In this document: one piece after another, positions 60,068 through 64,000 of the stretch | Layout: every line of letters starts with the position of its first letter | How positions within the stretch are numbered: position 1 is the stretch's first letter | Source of the DNA: an uncultured Pseudomonadota bacterium | GTDB lineage: Bacteria > Myxococcota_A > UBA796 > SXON01 | Assembly (NCBI GenBank): GCA_903875225.1 | Contig: CAIQVJ010000120.1 | Span: forward strand, 1 to 64,000 | Reading direction: 5' to 3' | DNA: 64,000 bases | Translations under genes and position numbers: made by a program | The notes under the pieces: generated by a model | The model's database searches: none | Seen by the model: only the letters and a program-made list of their open reading frames with translations | Told to the model about the DNA's origin: nothing

Positions 60068-60175
60068 GGGAGCGCCCGCCGGGGCTGAATCGCCCTTCAT
60101 TCAGAACCGGTCAACTCCTTATGGCCAACCGCGGCCTCCCCGGATACCCGGCGAGCGTTGTTTAGGAGCATCTCG

Positions 60176-60418
60176 ATGGCCAACGAAGAGACCGTACGTC
60201 GCGTCAAAGACCTCATCGCCGACTCACTCGGCGTGAACGCCACGGAGGTCGTGCCTGCCGCGTCGTTCATCGACGACCTCGGTGCCGACTCGCTCGACAT
60301 CGTCGAGCTGGTGATGCAGATCGAGAAGGAATTCTCGATCCAGATCCCGGACGAGGACGCCGAGAAGATCTCGACCGTTCAGGACGCGATCGACTACATC
60401 TCCAACAAAGCCCCGTAG
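60176..60418 (+). CDS. acpP: Acyl carrier protein
   Basis: 80 residues, start ATG 60176 behind AGGAG; an upstream in-frame TTG (60158) would make the ribosome site coding, so it is rejected. The phosphopantetheine serine is S39 in DLGADSLDIVELVM. Acidic and helical throughout. 108 nt after plsX. Confidence 0.98.
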   Translation: MANEETVRRVKDLIADSLGVNATEVVPAASFIDDLGADSLDIVELVMQIEKEFSIQIPDEDAEKISTVQDAIDYISNKAP

Positions 60419-60426
60419 GCTTTCCC

Positions 60427-61665
60427 GTGCGCCGGGTTGTCATCACCGGCCTCGGAGCGGTCACTCCCTGCGGAAACAACGTCGCCTCCACGTGGGAGGC
60501 GATGGTTTCTGCGCGGTCCGGGGTCCGCCGGGTCTCGCGTTTCGACGCGTCCGGCTTCCCCGTCCAGATTGCTGCGGAGGTCAAGGGCTTCGACGCCGAG
60601 GCGTTGATCGATCGAAAGATGCTCAAGCGTCTCGATCTCTTCGCGCAGTACGCGATGGTGGCCGCGCGCGAGGCGTTCGGGCACGCGGGCTTCACGCCCT
60701 TTGCCGATGGAAATCCGCGCTTCGGCATGTTCATCGGCACCGGCATCGGCGGCCTGAACGAGATCGTCGCCGGCGCCGAGGCCTTCCGTGAGCGGGGCTA
60801 CAAGGGTCTCTCTCCGTTCTTCATCCCCCGCGCGCTCTCGAACCTCGCGGGCGGTCACCTGGCGATCGAGATGGGCGCCCAGGGCCCCAGCCTGTGCGTG
60901 GCCACCGCGTGCGCGACGGGGAACCATTCGATCGGCGAAGCCTTCCGGGCGATCCGCTACGACGACTGCGACGTCTGCCTCGCTGGCGGCTCCGAGGGCG
61001 CGATCACCGCGCTCGGCGTGGCTGGCTTCATGGTGATGAAGGCGCTCTCGAAACGGAACGACGATCCCGAGACGGCTTCCCGGCCGTTCGACGCCGAGCG
61101 GGACGGGTTCGTGATGGGGGAGGGAGCCGGCATCGTCGCGGTGGAGGAGCTGGAGCACGCCCGGGCCCGCGGGGCGACGATCTATGCGGAGATCGTGGGC
61201 TACGCGCACTCGAACGACGCATGGCACGAGACCGCCCCGCCGCCCGGTGGCGCCGGCGCCGCCCGGGCGATGCGTGGCGCCTTGAAGAGCGCGCAGCTCA
61301 ACCCCGAGGACATCGACTACGTGAACGCGCACGGCACGAGCACGCCGATGAACGACGCCACGGAGACCGAGGCCATCAAGGCCGTCTTCGGGGACCACGC
61401 GCGCAAGCTCGCGGTGTCGAGCACCAAGAGCGTGACGGGGCACATGCTCGGCGCTGCGGGTGGGGTGGAGGCCATCGCCTCTGCGCTCGCGCTGTACCAC
61501 GGCGTGCTGCCTCCCACGGCGAACCTGCAGAACCCCGATCCCGCGTGCGACCTCGACTACGTGCCGAACGTCGCGCGCAGGCTGCAGGCCCGTGCGGCGG
61601 TGTCCAACGCGTTCGGGTTCGGCGGCACGAACGCGACGCTGGTCTTCAAGCGGTTCGTCGGCTGA
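60427..61665 (+). CDS. fabF: 3-oxoacyl-ACP synthase II
   Basis: 412 residues, GTG start. Catalytic triad C162 (ATACATGNH), H302 (NAHGTSTPMND) and H339 (SVTGHMLGAAGG), with K334. It elongates fatty acids by condensing malonyl-ACP with acyl-ACP. Eight nt after acpP, so translated with its carrier. Confidence 0.97.
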   Translation: MRRVVITGLGAVTPCGNNVASTWEAMVSARSGVRRVSRFDASGFPVQIAAEVKGFDAEALIDRKMLKRLDLFAQYAMVAAREAFGHAGFTPFADGNPRFGMFIGTGIGGLNEIVAGAEAFRERGYKGLSPFFIPRALSNLAGGHLAIEMGAQGPSLCVATACATGNHSIGEAFRAIRYDDCDVCLAGGSEGAITALGVAGFMVMKALSKRNDDPETASRPFDAERDGFVMGEGAGIVAVEELEHARARGATIYAEIVGYAHSNDAWHETAPPPGGAGAARAMRGALKSAQLNPEDIDYVNAHGTSTPMNDATETEAIKAVFGDHARKLAVSSTKSVTGHMLGAAGGVEAIASALALYHGVLPPTANLQNPDPACDLDYVPNVARRLQARAAVSNAFGFGGTNATLVFKRFVG

Positions 61666-61681
61666 AACCCCAGGAGCTCGG

Positions 61682-62125
61682 ATGGCCAGGTTCTTCGTAG
61701 CGAACGACCACGCGGGGCTCGGCCTCAAGGCGCCCGTGGTCCAGCATCTCCTCGCGAATCAGCACGAGGTGATCGACCTCGGCACCAACACCACGGCATC
61801 GTGCGACTACCCGGAATTCGCTCGCCAGGTTGCGGCGAAGGTGAGCGCCGGTGAGGGCCTCGGCATCCTGATCTGCGGGACCGGGCAGGGGATGGCGATG
61901 GCCGCGAACCGCGTGCCCGGCGTGCGCGCGGCGGTGTGCGCAGACACGTTCTCGGCAGCCGCCACCCGCCTGCACAACGACGCGAACGTGCTCTGCCTCG
62001 GGGAGCGGGTTGTCGGGGTGGGGCTCGCGCTCGCCATCGTCGATGCCTTCGTGAACGCCCGCTTCGAGGGCGGGCGCCACGCCCGTCGGATTGCACTCTT
62101 TGACCCTCCCCGGGAGCAGCATTGA
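61682..62125 (+). CDS. rpiB: Ribose-5-phosphate isomerase B family protein
   Basis: 147 residues. FVANDHAGLGLK, TASCDYPEFA and ICGTGQGMAMAANR are the RpiB/LacAB marks; the last reads CGTGQG where most have CGTGIG. It interconverts ribose 5-phosphate and ribulose 5-phosphate. TTGA overlap with glyA, a conserved neighbour. Confidence 0.92.
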   Translation: MARFFVANDHAGLGLKAPVVQHLLANQHEVIDLGTNTTASCDYPEFARQVAAKVSAGEGLGILICGTGQGMAMAANRVPGVRAAVCADTFSAAATRLHNDANVLCLGERVVGVGLALAIVDAFVNARFEGGRHARRIALFDPPREQH

Positions 62126-63360
62126 ACCCCATCGAAGCGCAAGACCCCGCGATCTGGAACCTGATCTGTGCCGAAGAAGCGCGGCAGCGGGACGATCTGG
62201 AGCTGATCGCCTCGGAGAACTACGCCTCCGCCGCCGTCATGGCGGCCGCCGGGTCGGTGTTGACGAACAAGTACGCCGAGGGGCTGCCCGGCAAGCGCTA
62301 CTACGGTGGCTGCGTGATCGTGGACCAGGTCGAGGACATCGCGAGGGATCGCGCGCTGCAGTTGTTCGGCGCCGACGGCGTCAACGTCCAGCCCCACTCG
62401 GGCGCACAGGCGAACTCGGCGGTGTACTTCGCCTGCCTGAAGCCGGGGGACGTGCTGATGGGGCTCGACCTCTCGAACGGTGGGCACCTGACCCATGGGT
62501 CGCCCGCGAACTCGTCCGGCAAGCTGTACAAGGCGGTGCACTACCGCGTCGACCACTCTGGCCGCATCGACATGAACGTGGTTCGGGAGACCGCGATGCG
62601 CGAGCGGCCCACGATCATCGTCACCGGCGCGAGCGCCTACCCACGGCTTTGGGACTTTGCAGCGTTCCGGGCCATTGCGGACGAGGTCGGAGCGCTCCTG
62701 CTCGCGGACATCGCGCATGTCGCGGGGCTCGTCGCGGTCGGCCTGCACCCTTCGCCGGTCCCGCACTGCGACTTCGTGACGACGACCACGCACAAGACCC
62801 TGCGCGGGCCACGCGGCGGCATCGCCATGGCCCGGAACGTCCACATGAAGGCGCTGAACAGCGCGGTGTTCCCCGGCAGCCAGGGCGGGCCGCTCATGCA
62901 CGTCATCGCGGCCAAGGCCGTCGCGTTCGGCGAGGCGCTGCGGCCCGAGTTCAAGACCTACCAGCAGCAGGTTCTCGACAACGCGCAGGCGATGGCCACG
63001 CGGCTCCAGGAGCGCGGGTTCTCGCTCGTGAGCGGCGGCACCGACAACCACCTGATGCTCCTCGATCTCTCCGACAAGCCCTACTCGGGGAAGGACGCCG
63101 AGGAGGTCCTCGGGCGCGCGGGCATCACCGTGAACAAGAACACGGTCCCCAACGAGAAGCGCAGCCCGTTCGTGACCAGCGGCATCCGGCTCGGCACGCC
63201 GGCGATGACCACGCGGGGCTGCCTCACGGCGGATGCGATCCGCGTGGCCGACCTCATCGCCGATGCCCTGGAATTCCGCGAGAACGTCGACCGGGTCGCC
63301 CGGATCCGCGGCGAGATCCACGCCCTCTGCGCCACGAGGCCGGTGCCGGGGCTGCGGTAG
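62122..63360 (+). CDS. glyA: Serine hydroxymethyltransferase
   Basis: 412 residues, TTG start overlapping rpiB. LELIASENYASAAVM, YAEGLPGKRYYGGC, the PLP lysine K225 in VTTTTHKTLRGPRGG and SGIRLGTPAMTTRG. Converts serine and THF to glycine and methylene-THF, the substrate of FolD. Last gene of the chain. Confidence 0.98.
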   Translation: MNPIEAQDPAIWNLICAEEARQRDDLELIASENYASAAVMAAAGSVLTNKYAEGLPGKRYYGGCVIVDQVEDIARDRALQLFGADGVNVQPHSGAQANSAVYFACLKPGDVLMGLDLSNGGHLTHGSPANSSGKLYKAVHYRVDHSGRIDMNVVRETAMRERPTIIVTGASAYPRLWDFAAFRAIADEVGALLLADIAHVAGLVAVGLHPSPVPHCDFVTTTTHKTLRGPRGGIAMARNVHMKALNSAVFPGSQGGPLMHVIAAKAVAFGEALRPEFKTYQQQVLDNAQAMATRLQERGFSLVSGGTDNHLMLLDLSDKPYSGKDAEEVLGRAGITVNKNTVPNEKRSPFVTSGIRLGTPAMTTRGCLTADAIRVADLIADALEFRENVDRVARIRGEIHALCATRPVPGLR

Positions 63361-63427
63361 CTCCCGCCTGCGGGGCGCATCCGGTCTGCGGCGTTCGGCA
63401 TGGTAGGCTCTCGGCAGAGGTTCGAGA

Positions 63428-63739
63428 ATGGCCGAGATCGTGGGTGCCGAAGGCATGTCCGACGCGCAGGTGATCGCCCAGGTGCGCGCGGGTGGAAAGC
63501 TCGTGGTGTTCCAGTACACCATCTCCCTGCTCGTGATCACGTTCAAACGGGCGTCGGAGGTGCACCTGATCAAGGTCGGCGAGAGCGGGCTCGTGAAGGG
63601 CCTGCCGTACACGCTGCTCACGCTGCTGCTGGGCTGGTGGGGCTTCCCGTTCGGTCCGATCTACTCGCTCATGTGCCTGTACACGAACTTGCGCGGCGGG
63701 AAGGACGTGACGGAGCAGATTGTCCGGCCGCGAGTGTAG
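63428..63739 (+). CDS. Small membrane protein, hypothetical
   Basis: 103 residues: a short acidic start, a hydrophobic stretch FQYTISLLVITFKRASEVHL, a basic loop, then a long membrane segment (LPYTLLTLLLGWWGFPFGPIYSLMCLY) and a charged tail. No family recognised; stops 3 nt before the convergent partial gene. Confidence 0.65.
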   Translation: MAEIVGAEGMSDAQVIAQVRAGGKLVVFQYTISLLVITFKRASEVHLIKVGESGLVKGLPYTLLTLLLGWWGFPFGPIYSLMCLYTNLRGGKDVTEQIVRPRV

Positions 63740-63742
63740 CGT

Positions 63743-64000
63743 TCACTCCTCGGGGTAGATGCACTCGACGTGAACGCTCGCGGGGACGAAGTCGGGGAAC
63801 GTGTCACTCACCGGCGACCCGTCCGGAAAGAGCAGGTCTGCTGTGATGGTGAGGGTTCCGGAGGCGACGTTGACCTCCACCTCGCGGGTCGTGTCGGTCG
63901 TGTCGAGCGTTCCGCTCGTCGTGCCGTCGGTCCAGGTGAGATGCAGGTAGCCCTCCGGCTCGTCCACGACCTGCTTTGCCGGCGGCGACAGCAGGAAGTC
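63743..64000 (-). CDS. Partial protein running off the window, unknown
   Basis: Reads open from beyond 64000 to the stop at 63743; the C-terminal 85 residues are visible. Beta-rich: PEGYLHLTWTDGTTSGTLD, TREVEVNVASGTLTITADLL, PASVHVECIYPEE. A GTG inside (63967) would give a short product, but the frame stays open upstream, so the gene is probably longer. The composition suggests an exported protein. Confidence 0.5.
   Translation of the reverse strand, partial: DFLLSPPAKQVVDEPEGYLHLTWTDGTTSGTLDTTDTTREVEVNVASGTLTITADLLFPDGSPVSDTFPDFVPASVHVECIYPEE

Noticed and set aside
56792..60100. 1102-codon open frame on the minus strand
   Set aside because: Only its last 283 codons (folD, from ATG 57640) are coding; the rest is antisense to plsX, rpmF and yceD and crosses the promoter region.
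1..64000. CRISPR array, tRNA/rRNA genes, insertion sequences, prophage
   Set aside because: No spaced identical repeats, no tRNA T-loop/acceptor pattern in the gaps I read, and no transposase, integrase or phage structural gene among the proteins.

Overview
The window is about 64 kb of high-GC, densely packed Gram-negative chromosome. The best fit is a myxobacterium or close relative (former Deltaproteobacteria, Myxococcota-like). The reasons are: many short predicted lipoproteins whose mature N-terminus is a Thr/Asp/Gly/Ser-rich linker; a membrane-anchored Ser/Thr kinase; von Willebrand A, TPR and outer-membrane-barrel proteins; tandem ArsA-type ATPases; an animal/cytosolic-type NADP isocitrate dehydrogenase; and several cobalamin-binding radical SAM enzymes. 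I saw no tRNA, rRNA, CRISPR array, insertion sequence, prophage or plasmid function. No gene-free stretch exceeds 300 bases. The three longest are 4223-4496 (putative regulatory site), 18669-18953 (the rpsR terminator, otherwise empty) and 57979-58249 (a promoter).

Layout. 97-4222 (minus): an ExbB/ExbD/ExbD energiser in one operon with a PlsB-like acyltransferase and a degenerate GpsA paralogue. 4497-10645: a radical SAM enzyme, a lamin-tail-domain lipoprotein, a lytic transglycosylase, a HAD hydrolase and an SDR. 10751-17376 (plus): a 17-residue-repeat beta-helix scaffold protein; a VWA lipoprotein/barrel/TPR set; then an ECF sigma factor, zinc anti-sigma and periplasmic Spy/CnrX-like sensor with overlapping genes. 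17448-19151: icd and a lone rpsR. 19224-24246 (minus): three uncharacterised exported proteins plus a 2Fe-2S ferredoxin. 24357-30329 (minus): kinase, TPR-like protein, sulfatase-fold lipoprotein. 30368-33651 (plus): two ArsA-like ATPases and a zinc-ribbon protein. 33700-41971: lipoproteins, gmk/yicC, a phosphate-porin/phosphatase operon, a DUF374 acyltransferase and a PAP2 phosphatase.

41959-43231 holds divergent exported msrA and msrB. 43910-50736 holds two more radical SAM enzymes, a methyltransferase and a 1042-residue Ig-repeat outer-membrane protein. 56677-50763 (minus) is a tight nine-gene run: HEAT-like protein, DedA, quinone-oxidoreductase-like, TruD, PPK2, nucleosidase-like, unknown, Rieske, unknown. 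57978-56792 is fmdB-folD. 58250-63360 (plus) is the housekeeping chain yceD-rpmF-plsX-acpP-fabF-rpiB-glyA behind a good sigma-70-type promoter, without the fabH/fabD/fabG genes often found between plsX and acpP.

The dominant theme is the cell envelope: lipid acylation, peptidoglycan cleavage, lipoproteins, outer-membrane barrels, energised inner-membrane complexes and extracytoplasmic repair and sensing. Neighbouring genes often overlap by 4 nt (ATGA, GTGA or TTGA), so translational coupling is common. Many starts are GTG or TTG. The least explained pieces are the 19224-24246 operon, the double-ArsA operon, the ExbB/ExbD/PlsB/pseudo-GpsA operon and the Rieske-to-TruD operon.
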